Shown here: positions 8,620 through 16,186 of the stretch, in pieces
Position numbering within the stretch: the first letter of the stretch is position 1
Layout of the letters: each line of letters begins with the position of its first letter
Assembly: GCA_031283515.1 (NCBI GenBank)
Contig: JAITBS010000218.1
Coordinates: 1 to 28,622, forward strand
Origin: Planctomycetaceae bacterium
GTDB lineage: Bacteria > Planctomycetota > Planctomycetia > Pirellulales > Thermoguttaceae
DNA: 28,622 bases
Direction of reading: 5' to 3'
The notes under the pieces: model-generated
What the model saw: the letters and a program-made list of their open reading frames with translations, nothing else
The model's database searches: none
Told to the model about the DNA's origin: nothing
Program-made: the position numbers and the translations under genes

Positions 8620-11460
8620 ATGCGCAACGAATTTTTTAAGCGTTATGGATTCCGTATCCTGGTTATTATTTTCTTCCTTTTGCCGTTTGTTTGGATGGGA
8701 ACGAAGCGGACATTGATGAGTAATTCCAACAATGTTGCCGATTGGTTGCCTAATTCTTTTATTGAAACGCAGCAATATCAATGGTTTCTCAAAAATTTTC
8801 CATTTGAACGTTTTGTCGTGGTCAGTTGGCAAGGCTGTACGATGGATGATTCACGGCTTGAGATGTTTGCGCAAAAACTTGTTCCGGGTCAGACAATTGA
8901 TAATGTCGGTCAGTGGGCGGATGAACATATTAAGGCGGAATTGGTTTTGGAATCGGAGAAAACAACCCCGTCGGAATCTAAAAAGGAATCCGCAACCGCG
9001 AATGTTACACCGGAAACAACTGCACTTTCCGAAACTCTTAAAACCGATGAATCGGTTGAATCGGAAAATCAATCCGAAGAATTGAATTATTTCAAATCGG
9101 TTATTACCGGACCGCGTTTGTTTCGAATACTTCAAGATCGTTATTCAGGTTCGGGTGTTGGCGGAATCCGTTTGAACGAAGAGCAAATCCGCGAAAAACT
9201 CAAAGGAACACTCATCGGACCTGATGGTCAAAATTCGGCGTTAATTGTTACGTTGACAAAGGAAGCACCGCAAGGTAAAGATCTGGCAAAAGTTCTTGAG
9301 GCGATTCGTGATATTGGCAGAGAATGCGGTGTTCAGACTCCGAAAAAAATAGACAATCGACCGATTTATCTGAAAATTGCCGAAGGTATTTTTACGACGG
9401 TCAAGGAAATTATTTATGGTCGTCATCCTGATATGACCGGAGTCATTATTGGAGGTCCGCCGGTTGACAATGTTGCTATCACTTACGAAGGAGAACACAC
9501 ACTTCGTCGTCTTGCCGGTATTTGCGGTGTTATTGGGCTTTTTCTTGCGTGGCTTTGTTTTCGTGATTTCCGGTTGACGTTTTTTGTTTTCTGGATTGCG
9601 ATTATTAGTGCGGGCGTGGCGTTAGCCAGTGTTTCGCTGACACGCGGAACTTGCGATGCCATCTTGCTGAGTATGCCGGCACTTGTTTATGTGTTGGCAA
9701 TGTCGGGAGCCATTCATCTGATCAACTATTATCACGACGCGATTCGGGAACACGGTCTTGATATGGCTCCCGAACGCGCCGTGAAACACGCATGGTCGCC
9801 TTGTTTTTTTGCGAATTTAACAACTGCACTTGGGCTTCTTTCGCTTTACACGAGTCATTTGGTTCCGATTACAAAATTTGGTTTTTATTCTGCATTGGGA
9901 GTTATCCTGCAACTCATTCTTTTGTTCTATTATTTACCGACTCTGCTCTATTTTTATCCGTCACACAAAGTCGCCTCCGAACAAACTCTTCATGTTAAGT
10001 ATGATTCGGTCATGCAAAAAATCTGGCGAATTTGGGGCGGATTTATTATACGGAACAATATTGTTATTTCATTGATTTGTATTGTGCTGATGATATTTTT
10101 CTGCTACGGAATGTACCAAATCAAAACATCTGTAAAAATGATGCGGTTTTTTTCTGCTGATTCTGAAATTATTCATCATTATACATGGCTTGAAGAACAT
10201 CTGGGACCATTGGTTCCGATGGAAATTGTTGTCAAATTCAACAATGAGCAATGTAAATTCAGTACATTGGACAAACTTCGTTTGATTGAAGACATTGACA
10301 ATGAGTTACGAAAAGCTCTTGCGGAAGATATTGGCGGAGTTCTTTCGGCGGAGACAATGATGCCGATCATTCCTCGTTTTGAGGGGACGCGCAAAAGTGC
10401 CCGACAAATTGCCATCGAACGCACGGCGAATGCCATGCTTGAAAAGGGGCGAAGTGAAATGAAGGATTATGTAACGGTTGAGTGTGAACGTTCCCTGCGT
10501 TCCGACGATCCTCGTTTCCAACAAACAATCTTGGAACTTGGAATTACTTCTGCCGATGCTGTACGGCTTGTCCGTGTTGGAATAACGGATCTGAAAAAAC
10601 TAATCAACTATTCTGCTGAAAATGAAGTTATTGGTATTTCACCGGAGGAAATGCAAACTTTTTGTGATAAGGCGATTCAATGGGAAAAAAATCATGGATA
10701 TGATCTTTGGCGAATCAGTATTCGGGTTTGGTCGCTTAAAAAAGATATTGACTATGCGATGTTTATTCAGGATGTCAAAAATGTTGTTGATCCGATAATT
10801 ACCAAAATGCTGCAGCGTTCATTTCCTCAAGAAATTGCCGTTACAGAAACGGAACATAAAGGTCTTGGTTTTACTGATAAACCGATTGAGGTAATCTACA
10901 CAGGTATGGTGCCGGTTGTTTATAAAACGCAACATGAACTTCTTACTGGATTGCGTGATAGTTTTATAACTTCGTTTCTGATGATTGCAGTTACGATGGG
11001 ATTTATTCTTCGCAATCCGCTTGCTGGTTTATGTGCGATGATTCCCAATCTTTTTCCGGTTATTGTTGTGTTTGGTTTTATGGGACAATTTGGGATTTTG
11101 GTGGATGTTGGAACGATGATGACGGCGAGTGTTGCGTTGGGGATTTCGGTGGACGATACAATTCATTTCCTAACATGGTTCCGTAACGGAATTGATCAAG
11201 GAATGACGCAACGTGATGCAACGATGTATGCTTATTCACGTTGTGCAACATCGATGTTTCAAACAACAATGATTGCGGGTCTTGGACTTTCGGCGTTTGC
11301 GTTGAGTACATTTACGCCGACTCAGATGTTTGGCATTATGATGCTGGCAATTCTTACGATGGCAATGTTAGGTGATCTTATTTTCCTTGCTGCTCTGATC
11401 AATACACCAATTGGGCGTGTTTTTCGTCCGCGAGTGAAAAAAACAATTGCTTTGGAATAG
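8620..11460 (+). CDS. MMPL/RND-superfamily exporter
   Basis: Large inner-membrane transporter of 946 aa, of the MMPL / predicted RND exporter type (hopanoid transporter HpnN and relatives). Architecture is the classical duplicated one. TM1 is about residues 10-27. A large periplasmic domain follows, containing a low-complexity Glu/Ser/Thr-rich stretch (about 105-155). TM2-6 lie around 295-450 (with MSGAIHLINYYHDAI), and TM7 around 485. A second periplasmic domain (about 510-780) precedes the last five segments, with the signature SVALGISVDDTIHFLTWFRN and MFQTTMIAGLGLSAFALSTF. Proton-driven export of lipids or other hydrophobic molecules is the family role; the substrate is unknown. No HlyD or outer-membrane partner adjoins it. 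The start has only a weak ribosome binding site. Confidence 0.82.
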   Translation: MRNEFFKRYGFRILVIIFFLLPFVWMGTKRTLMSNSNNVADWLPNSFIETQQYQWFLKNFPFERFVVVSWQGCTMDDSRLEMFAQKLVPGQTIDNVGQWADEHIKAELVLESEKTTPSESKKESATANVTPETTALSETLKTDESVESENQSEELNYFKSVITGPRLFRILQDRYSGSGVGGIRLNEEQIREKLKGTLIGPDGQNSALIVTLTKEAPQGKDLAKVLEAIRDIGRECGVQTPKKIDNRPIYLKIAEGIFTTVKEIIYGRHPDMTGVIIGGPPVDNVAITYEGEHTLRRLAGICGVIGLFLAWLCFRDFRLTFFVFWIAIISAGVALASVSLTRGTCDAILLSMPALVYVLAMSGAIHLINYYHDAIREHGLDMAPERAVKHAWSPCFFANLTTALGLLSLYTSHLVPITKFGFYSALGVILQLILLFYYLPTLLYFYPSHKVASEQTLHVKYDSVMQKIWRIWGGFIIRNNIVISLICIVLMIFFCYGMYQIKTSVKMMRFFSADSEIIHHYTWLEEHLGPLVPMEIVVKFNNEQCKFSTLDKLRLIEDIDNELRKALAEDIGGVLSAETMMPIIPRFEGTRKSARQIAIERTANAMLEKGRSEMKDYVTVECERSLRSDDPRFQQTILELGITSADAVRLVRVGITDLKKLINYSAENEVIGISPEEMQTFCDKAIQWEKNHGYDLWRISIRVWSLKKDIDYAMFIQDVKNVVDPIITKMLQRSFPQEIAVTETEHKGLGFTDKPIEVIYTGMVPVVYKTQHELLTGLRDSFITSFLMIAVTMGFILRNPLAGLCAMIPNLFPVIVVFGFMGQFGILVDVGTMMTASVALGISVDDTIHFLTWFRNGIDQGMTQRDATMYAYSRCATSMFQTTMIAGLGLSAFALSTFTPTQMFGIMMLAILTMAMLGDLIFLAALINTPIGRVFRPRVKKTIALE

Positions 11461-11547
11461 TTTTATAGGGAATATATTTTATACGGTTCGGTTCTCAATG
11501 GGGCGTTTTAGGATTGCAGGTGTCCGGCTTGCAAAACACAATGTATG

Positions 11548-11590
11548 AGTGAATAGTGAATAGTGTCGCACGCGGAGTAATACCTTTGAC
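11548..11590. repeat. Partial copy of the REP-like palindromic repeat
   Basis: GTGAATAGTGAATAGTG followed by TCGCACGCGGAGTAATACC repeats the left half of the element at 2671-2771. The right half is not evident, so this is a half copy or a degenerate one. Confidence 0.45.
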
Positions 11591-11640
11591 AAAGATCGAA
11601 TATTGCCGAAAAACTCGAATCATACTCGAACTCTCGAGAA

Positions 11641-12132
11641 TCAAATAAACTCGCCGAAACGGATAATCCTAAAAAAGATTCCGGTGTGGTTTTTAATGCA
11701 TACTACAAATAATAACGATTTATAAAATTTAAAGCAAACCCAATTCCCAATTGTGTAGATACTTTTGGCTAAGGCACTACCTCTCCCAATGTTTTTTGAC
11801 ACGTAAATTGGATCGAAAGACGATGCCGGAAAACGATTATTGGCATCGTGAAAATTGTGAACCGCCAGAGAGAGTTGCTTGACGTGATTGGTACATTGTG
11901 CTCTCCTTGCGGCTTCGCGCGCCGCTTGAACTGCGGGCAAAAGTAAGCCAATGAGAAGACCGATAATCGCAATGACTACCAGAAGTTCAACAAGCGTGAA
12001 TGCTTTCCTCTTTTTCCGTATTGCCTCCCAATCTAGTTTGAATATTTTACCTAATTTAATATTTCTGATAACTGAAGCAAGGTTTAAGGTAATTTTTGCG
12101 ATGATCCTGGTAATTGTCTTTGTAATCGTCAT
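11641..12132 (-). pseudogene. Truncated DUF1559-type prepilin-like protein
   Basis: N-terminal part of a planctomycete DUF1559 / type II pseudopilin-like protein, 163 aa as an open frame. A 42-residue basic leader precedes the prepilin peptidase motif and hydrophobic helix KAFTLVELLVVIAIIGLLIG, followed by LLPAVQAAREAARRAQCTNH and then HNFHDANNRFPASSFDPIYV, the normal start of the globular domain. After about residue 118 the similarity stops and an unrelated AT-rich tail runs to the stop. Full family members are roughly 300 aa or more, so the gene appears to have lost its C-terminal two thirds. The start chosen has AGGAG eight bases upstream. A longer frame starting at 12210 is possible but lacks a ribosome binding site. 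Confidence 0.72.
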
Positions 12133-12254
12133 TGTAAAATCTCCTGTTATTTGATTGTTTTTTTGTGTGTTTCGGCAACATGCCGCGATATAATTTTGCG
12201 CAAGATTCATGCCACACCTAAAATACGTTAGAAACGGTAATTTTAGTTAAAAAA

Positions 12255-12335
12255 CCGTGATATATTCTGGGCAAGCCGTGATATTATCTAGCCATGCCGT
12301 GATATTTCACGGAAAACCAGAAAATATCACGGCAT
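12255..12335. repeat. CCGTGATAT repeat cluster, 21-bp period, with inverted copy
   Basis: CCGTGATAT occurs at 12255-12263, 12276-12284 and 12297-12305, exactly 21 bp apart (two helical turns). An inverted copy, ATATCACGG, lies at 12324-12332. The last direct copy and the inverted one extend into a perfect 14-bp inverted repeat (12294-12307 with 12322-12335; 14-nt loop). There is no T tract, so it is unlikely to be a terminator. It looks like a multi-site operator or a small repeat element. It lies between the divergent prepilin fragment and the metN operon. Confidence 0.6.
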
Positions 12336-12520
12336 AATGATTAATCTGTTTCAATAAAATGGAACGGCTGAACTGATTCTTCATGCGTGTGACTCTCTGA
12401 AAAACAAGTCGAAAAAGTTCGACAGACTCTTATCAATGAGGAATAATCAGTGGTTGCGCTGTGTTCACGTTGGCAATTATAATGTCGTCTCGGCAAGATT
12501 TGAAATTGAAATCCATGTAA

Positions 12521-12546
12521 GGCATTGTTTCGGCAATGCCTTTTTT
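12521..12546 (+). terminator. Intrinsic terminator
   Basis: GGCATTG (12521-12527), a 6-nt loop TTTCGG, then CAATGCC (12534-12540), directly followed by six T. This is a clean 7-bp stem plus U tract on the plus strand. No plus-strand gene ends nearby, so it may insulate the downstream operon, end a short unrecognised transcript, or act as a leader attenuator. Confidence 0.6.
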
Positions 12547-12556
12547 AACGCCCCAA

Positions 12557-12615
12557 ATATTGGCAAAATATTGGCAAATTTTGTAAAAAAATAGGTATTG
12601 ACAGAATATTGACAA
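12557..12615. promoter_or_regulatory. Four RTATTGRCAR boxes in two 11-bp-spaced pairs
   Basis: ATATTGGCAA at 12557-12566 and 12568-12577, then GTATTGACAG at 12595-12604 and ATATTGACAA at 12606-12615. Each pair is spaced 11 bp, about one helical turn, and the pairs are 38 bp apart. The second pair overlaps the -35 and spacer of the sigma70-like promoter at 12598-12625. Probable binding sites for an unknown regulator. Confidence 0.4.
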
Positions 12616-12625
12616 ATGATAAAAT
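12598..12625 (+). promoter_or_regulatory. Sigma70-type promoter candidate upstream of metN
   Basis: TTGACA (12598-12603), a 16-bp spacer, then TAAAAT (12620-12625). The -35 is perfect and the -10 near consensus. A transcript would start near 12632, at the edge of the TGTAAACATA inverted repeat. In AT-rich DNA such matches occur by chance, so confidence is moderate. Confidence 0.45.
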
Positions 12626-12632
12626 AAACCAC

Positions 12633-12691
12633 TGTAAACATAGTTACATAGTATGTTTTTGATTTAACTGCTTTAATAGATTATGTTTACA
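12633..12691. promoter_or_regulatory. NifA-type upstream activator site and paired inverted repeat
   Basis: TGTAAACATAGTTACA (12633-12648) fits the NifA consensus TGT-N10-ACA and has TGTAA/TTACA dyad symmetry. TGTAAACATA (12633-12642) is also matched by a perfect inverted copy, TATGTTTACA, at 12682-12691. The first site is about 115 bp upstream of the start expected from the sigma54 promoter at 12729-12744, a normal distance for an enhancer-binding protein. Identity of the activator is inferred; its gene is not in the window. Confidence 0.6.
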
Positions 12692-12728
12692 AAGAAAAAA
12701 CATGACATTTGCTGTTCAATTTCCCAAT

Positions 12729-12744
12729 TGGCACAATAGTTGCA
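12729..12744 (+). promoter_or_regulatory. Sigma54 (RpoN) promoter of the metNIQ-nif-like operon
   Basis: TGGCACAATAGTTGCA matches the -24/-12 consensus TGGCAC-N5-TTGCA at every specified position, with the invariant GG and GC exactly 10 bp apart. Transcription would begin near 12755. The first gene downstream is metN (ATG at 12839, or possibly 12770). An upstream NifA-like site is placed correctly for enhancer-dependent activation. Confidence 0.78.
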
Positions 12745-12838
12745 ATTATCTTTTATTTGTGTTTACTCAATGAATGATGGTAATTTGAAACAATATTTTG
12801 TTGGAACATCCGGCGGTATCCTGTTTGCAGTAAGCAAA

Positions 12839-13582
12839 ATGATTCAACTGACAAAAATCAAAAAAACGTATCAAACATCAAATGGTCTTCTGTACGCCAT
12901 TGATACTGTTTCCGTACAAATTCGTGCCGGCGAAATTTTTGGTTTTATCGGTTTTTCCGGTGCAGGAAAATCAACATTGCTTCGGTGCATCAACTTACTG
13001 GAAAAACCCGACAGCGGTACGGTTTTAGTTGGTGGTGAAAATTTTATGTCTCTTCCAAAAAAAGAATTACTGAAACAAAGACGAAAAATTGGAATGGTGT
13101 TTCAACATTATAATTTGTTACAAAATGCAACGGTTTTTGAAAATGTGGCGTTTCCGCTTGAGATTGCTAAAACCGCCAAAGTTGAACGGCGTCACCGTGT
13201 TTTGCAATGTTTGGAAATCGTCGGTCTTTCCGAAAAAGCAAGAGATTATCCGTCGAAATTGAGCGGCGGACAAAAACAACGTGTTGCGATTGCGCGGGCT
13301 ATTGTTACAAATCCCAAAATCCTGCTTTGCGACGAACCCACTTCGGCGTTAGACCCCCAAACCACCCAAACAATTTTACAATACTTAAAGTTAATCAATA
13401 AAGAATTGGGAATTACGATTGTTCTTGTAACGCATGAGATGGGAGTTGTTCGTACTATTTGTGATCGAGTTTCTGTTATGGAAAAGGGTAAACTAATTGA
13501 GACATTGGACATGTCGGATGCGACCTTTTCTCCTCAATCGGAACTGGCAAAATATTTGTTCACCAATGGAGGAGGAATTTAA
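12839..13582 (+). CDS. metN: Methionine-type ABC importer ATPase MetN (short form)
   Basis: Cytosolic ATPase of a MetNIQ importer, 247 aa from the ATG at 12839. Walker A GFSGAGKST, Q-loop VFQHYNLL, signature LSGGQKQRVAIARAI, Walker B ILLCDEPTSALDP and switch His VTHEM are all present. E. coli MetN is about 343 aa and ends in a NIL/ACT-like domain through which internal methionine inhibits transport; this protein stops about 20 residues after the ATPase core and lacks it. The family usually begins MI.L, which supports 12839. An in-frame ATG at 12770 would add 23 unremarkable residues, and a TTG at 12740 lies inside the sigma54 promoter and is excluded. No good ribosome binding site is seen for either ATG. 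The stop overlaps the metI start by 1 nt. Confidence 0.82.
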   Translation: MIQLTKIKKTYQTSNGLLYAIDTVSVQIRAGEIFGFIGFSGAGKSTLLRCINLLEKPDSGTVLVGGENFMSLPKKELLKQRRKIGMVFQHYNLLQNATVFENVAFPLEIAKTAKVERRHRVLQCLEIVGLSEKARDYPSKLSGGQKQRVAIARAIVTNPKILLCDEPTSALDPQTTQTILQYLKLINKELGITIVLVTHEMGVVRTICDRVSVMEKGKLIETLDMSDATFSPQSELAKYLFTNGGGI

Positions 13583-14244
13583 TGCACAAAATATGGGAAC
13601 TCATGCCGCAAATCGGTATCGCTTTTGGTCAGACGTTTTACATGATGATATTTACGCTTAGTATTGCTGCGATTTTGGGCATTCCTTTTGGTACGTATCT
13701 TTATTTAATCCGTCCGGGTTCAATGATGCAGAAGCCGAAAATTTATCTTGTGTTGGATATGATGGTCAATATTGTACGTTCTTTTCCGTTTTTAGTGCTG
13801 ATGATTGCGATTATTCCGTTGACCCGATTGATTGTGGGAACATCGCTTGGGACAACAGCAGTTATTGTACCGCTTTCTATCAGCGCAATACCGGATTTTG
13901 CACGGCTTATTGAACAGGTTTTACTGGAAGTCAACCGCGGCGTTATCGAAATGGCGGAAGCGGCGGGCGCAAATACGTTTCAAATTATCTGGAAAGTGTT
14001 GTATCGGGAAGCACGGTCAGGCATGGTTAATTCTATAACACTTATTACGATCAGTTTCATTTCCTATTCAACGGTTGCGGGACTTGTCGGCGGTGGAGGG
14101 ATTGGCGATTTTGCGATTCGGTACGGTTATTACAGGTATCAACCGGAAGTCATGGTTTTTACGGTGGTGTTGATTATCCTGTTGGTTCAGGTGATTCAGA
14201 CTATCGGAAGAATCATTTCACAAAAACTTGACAAACGAATTTAA
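13582..14244 (+). CDS. metI: Methionine-type ABC importer permease MetI
   Basis: Inner-membrane permease, 220 aa, the normal length of MetI. About five transmembrane helices are visible. The cytoplasmic coupling motif is EMAEAAGANTFQIIWKVLYR (about residues 121-140), the EAA loop that contacts MetN. Other family landmarks are NIVRSFPFLVLMIAIIPLTR and GLVGGGGIGDFAIRYGYYRY. Translation is coupled to metN: the two genes overlap by 1 nt, with GGAGGA just upstream. Substrate is methionine or a related S-methyl compound by family; the operon context makes a methylthio compound worth considering. Confidence 0.9.
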   Translation: MHKIWELMPQIGIAFGQTFYMMIFTLSIAAILGIPFGTYLYLIRPGSMMQKPKIYLVLDMMVNIVRSFPFLVLMIAIIPLTRLIVGTSLGTTAVIVPLSISAIPDFARLIEQVLLEVNRGVIEMAEAAGANTFQIIWKVLYREARSGMVNSITLITISFISYSTVAGLVGGGGIGDFAIRYGYYRYQPEVMVFTVVLIILLVQVIQTIGRIISQKLDKRI

Positions 14245-14259
14245 CTAGGAGGTTTTACT

Positions 14260-15093
14260 ATGAAAAAACATTTTTTTGAAAATGTTACATTTGTGTTGAT
14301 TATTGTTGTGACGTTATTCACTTTTGCCGGTTGCGGTCATCAATCTCAAACGGCAAAAGATGATAAGGTCATCAAATTCGCATCCTGCAACTTGAAAGTC
14401 TATGAAGACACAACAAAAGTTTTAGCACAGGAAGTTGAAAAATTGGGTTACAAACTCGAATACACCTTTCTTGCCGACAACACGCAACTAAATACTGCGG
14501 TTGAAAACGGCGAGTATTTTGCAAATTATCACCAGCATACGCCTTACATGGACGAGTTCAACAAGGCGCACAAAGCCCATCTTGCCGCAGCGTTCAAGGT
14601 CTTCACAGATCGGGCGGGATTGTTTTCAAAGAAGTACAAAAATCTGAACGATCTGCCGGACGGTGCGCGAATTTCCGTTGCGAATGATGTAGGAAATGGT
14701 CCCCGTGCGTTTATTATTCTGGCGGATGCCGGACTGATAAAGATCAAGGAAGGGCTTGAACCTCTTGATGTTACACAAAATGACATCACGGATAATCCTA
14801 AAAAACTGAAGTTCATTGAGGTGGACTATACCATGCTGGCAAAGTCAATAGAAGAAACCGATGCGGGATTTCTTTATGCAACAATTGCCGCTGAACTTGG
14901 ATTGGAATTTGATAAAGACGCTTTGGCTAGTGAACGTGAGGAATTACAGGCGGCGGACATTATTGCCGTACGAAAAGAAAACATTGGTTCGGAGAAAGTC
15001 AAAATTCTCGAACAAGCCTATAAAACCGATGCGATGAAAAAAGCGTTTAAAGATAGTTTTAACGGAAAAGATGTTTTAGCTCCGGCATGGTGA
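14260..15093 (+). CDS. metQ: Methionine-type ABC importer substrate-binding lipoprotein MetQ
   Basis: Exported lipoprotein of 277 aa in the NlpA/MetQ family. The signal peptide ends in lipobox FAGC with lipidated Cys25. The mature domain contains the usual LGYKLEYTFLADNTQLNTAV and the substrate-site stretch ANYHQHTPYMDEFNK, in which family members carry aromatic and polar contacts to methionine. It ends FNGKDVLAPAW, like other members. AGGAGG precedes the ATG by eight bases, and the gene follows metI by 15 nt. Whether the pocket prefers L-methionine, D-methionine, methionine sulfoxide or another thioether cannot be read from sequence. Confidence 0.9.
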   Translation: MKKHFFENVTFVLIIVVTLFTFAGCGHQSQTAKDDKVIKFASCNLKVYEDTTKVLAQEVEKLGYKLEYTFLADNTQLNTAVENGEYFANYHQHTPYMDEFNKAHKAHLAAAFKVFTDRAGLFSKKYKNLNDLPDGARISVANDVGNGPRAFIILADAGLIKIKEGLEPLDVTQNDITDNPKKLKFIEVDYTMLAKSIEETDAGFLYATIAAELGLEFDKDALASEREELQAADIIAVRKENIGSEKVKILEQAYKTDAMKKAFKDSFNGKDVLAPAW

Positions 15094-15110
15094 AACACGC
15101 GGTGAAATCC

Positions 15111-15161
15111 GTTTCAACAAACAATTTGTTTCAATAAACAATCTGTTTCAACAAGGAATCA
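15111..15161. repeat. Three tandem 17-bp repeats
   Basis: GTTTCAACAAACAATTT (15111-15127), GTTTCAATAAACAATCT (15128-15144) and GTTTCAACAAGGAATCA (15145-15161) are consecutive 17-bp units in the 126-bp gap between metQ and cysK, immediately before a stable hairpin. Confidence 0.65.
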
Positions 15162-15188
15162 GGGGCGACGATCACCAATCGTCGTCCC
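15162..15188 (+). promoter_or_regulatory. Stable mRNA hairpin upstream of cysK
   Basis: GGGGCGACGAT (15162-15172) pairs with ATCGTCGTCCC (15178-15188) over 11 bp with one G-U pair and loop CACCA. No U tract follows, so it is not a standard terminator. It may stabilise the processed metNIQ message or partially stop transcription between metQ and cysK. Confidence 0.55.
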
Positions 15189-15219
15189 GCAACAAAAAGA
15201 AAGAATTTAGGATACAAAA

Positions 15220-16167
15220 ATGGTTGCCGTTTATAAACAAAATCTAACGGAGTTGATTGGAAATACTCCATTATTGGAACTGAAAAAATTTGGAAGCCGT
15301 CAAGGTGTTAAGGCGAGGCTTGTAGCAAAACTGGAATATTTTAATCCGGCGGGTAGTGTGAAAGATCGCATTGCGATTGCGATGATCCAAGCAGCGGAAG
15401 AACAAGGGCTTTTGAAAGAAGGTTCAGTAATTATCGAACCAACCAGCGGTAACACCGGTGTCGGACTTGCTTTTGTTGCAGCGGCGAAAAATTACAAACT
15501 CATCATCACCATGCCGGAAACAATGAGCGTTGAACGCCGTAATTTGTTGAATGCTTTGGGGGCAGAACTTGTTCTGACTTCGGGAAGCGAAGGAATGAAA
15601 GGGGCAATCCGTAAAGCGGAAGAAATCGCGGCACAAATTCCGAACAGTTATTGTCCGCAACAATTTCGTAACCCGGCTAATCCGCAAATACATCGTGAAA
15701 CAACGGCGTTGGAAATCTGGAATGATACTGAAGGCGAAGTTGATATTTTTATCAGCGGAGTCGGAACCGGCGGAACTGTAACAGGTGTTGGTGAAGTGTT
15801 GAAAGAGAAAAAACCGTCCGTGAAAATTATTGCCGTAGAACCTGATGATTCGCCGGTCTTATCCGGTGGAGCAGCGGGACCGCATAAAATTCAGGGAATT
15901 GGAGCTGGTTTTGTTCCGGAAATTATGAATCTTTCTGTTGTGGACGAAATTTTTCGTGTCAAAAACGAAGAAGCGTTTGAAACTTCGCGGATATTGGCAA
16001 CTCAAGAAGGATTACTCGTTGGTATCTCCTCCGGTGCAGCAGCATTTGCAGCGTTACAAATTTCAAAACGTGACGAAAATCGAAATAAAACAATCGTAGT
16101 TCTTCTTCCTGATACGGGAGAACGTTATTTATCCACGCCGCTTTTCGATAACCCTTTCAAGAAATAA
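15220..16167 (+). CDS. cysK: Cysteine synthase A (O-acetylserine sulfhydrylase)
   Basis: Cytosolic PLP enzyme of 315 aa that joins sulfide to O-acetyl-L-serine to give cysteine and acetate. The PLP lysine is in NPAGSVKDRIA (Lys48), the substrate loop is EPTSGNTGVGLAFV, the phosphate-binding glycines are SGVGTGGTVTGVGEVLK, and the C-terminal PDTGERYLST is normal for CysK. There is no CBS regulatory domain, so this is not a cystathionine beta-synthase. Its place between a methionine-type importer and a nitrogenase-like/methyltransferase module suggests it captures sulfide released by the pathway (inference). AGGA lies about eight bases before the start. Confidence 0.9.
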   Translation: MVAVYKQNLTELIGNTPLLELKKFGSRQGVKARLVAKLEYFNPAGSVKDRIAIAMIQAAEEQGLLKEGSVIIEPTSGNTGVGLAFVAAAKNYKLIITMPETMSVERRNLLNALGAELVLTSGSEGMKGAIRKAEEIAAQIPNSYCPQQFRNPANPQIHRETTALEIWNDTEGEVDIFISGVGTGGTVTGVGEVLKEKKPSVKIIAVEPDDSPVLSGGAAGPHKIQGIGAGFVPEIMNLSVVDEIFRVKNEEAFETSRILATQEGLLVGISSGAAAFAALQISKRDENRNKTIVVLLPDTGERYLSTPLFDNPFKK

Positions 16168-16186
16168 AAGAAGAAAGAGAACGAAA

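Noticed and set aside
12255..12335. CRISPR array
   Set aside because: Repeats are only 9 bp with 12-bp intervals and one copy is inverted; no cas genes.
12353..12593. Small plus-strand open frame of about 80 codons (52 from its ATG at 12436)
   Set aside because: No ribosome binding site, no recognisable domain, and it runs through the intrinsic terminator stem.
12626..12838. SAM riboswitch or T-box leader for metN
   Set aside because: No kink-turn, pseudoknot core, or T-box sequence found; the DNA signals better fit sigma54 control.
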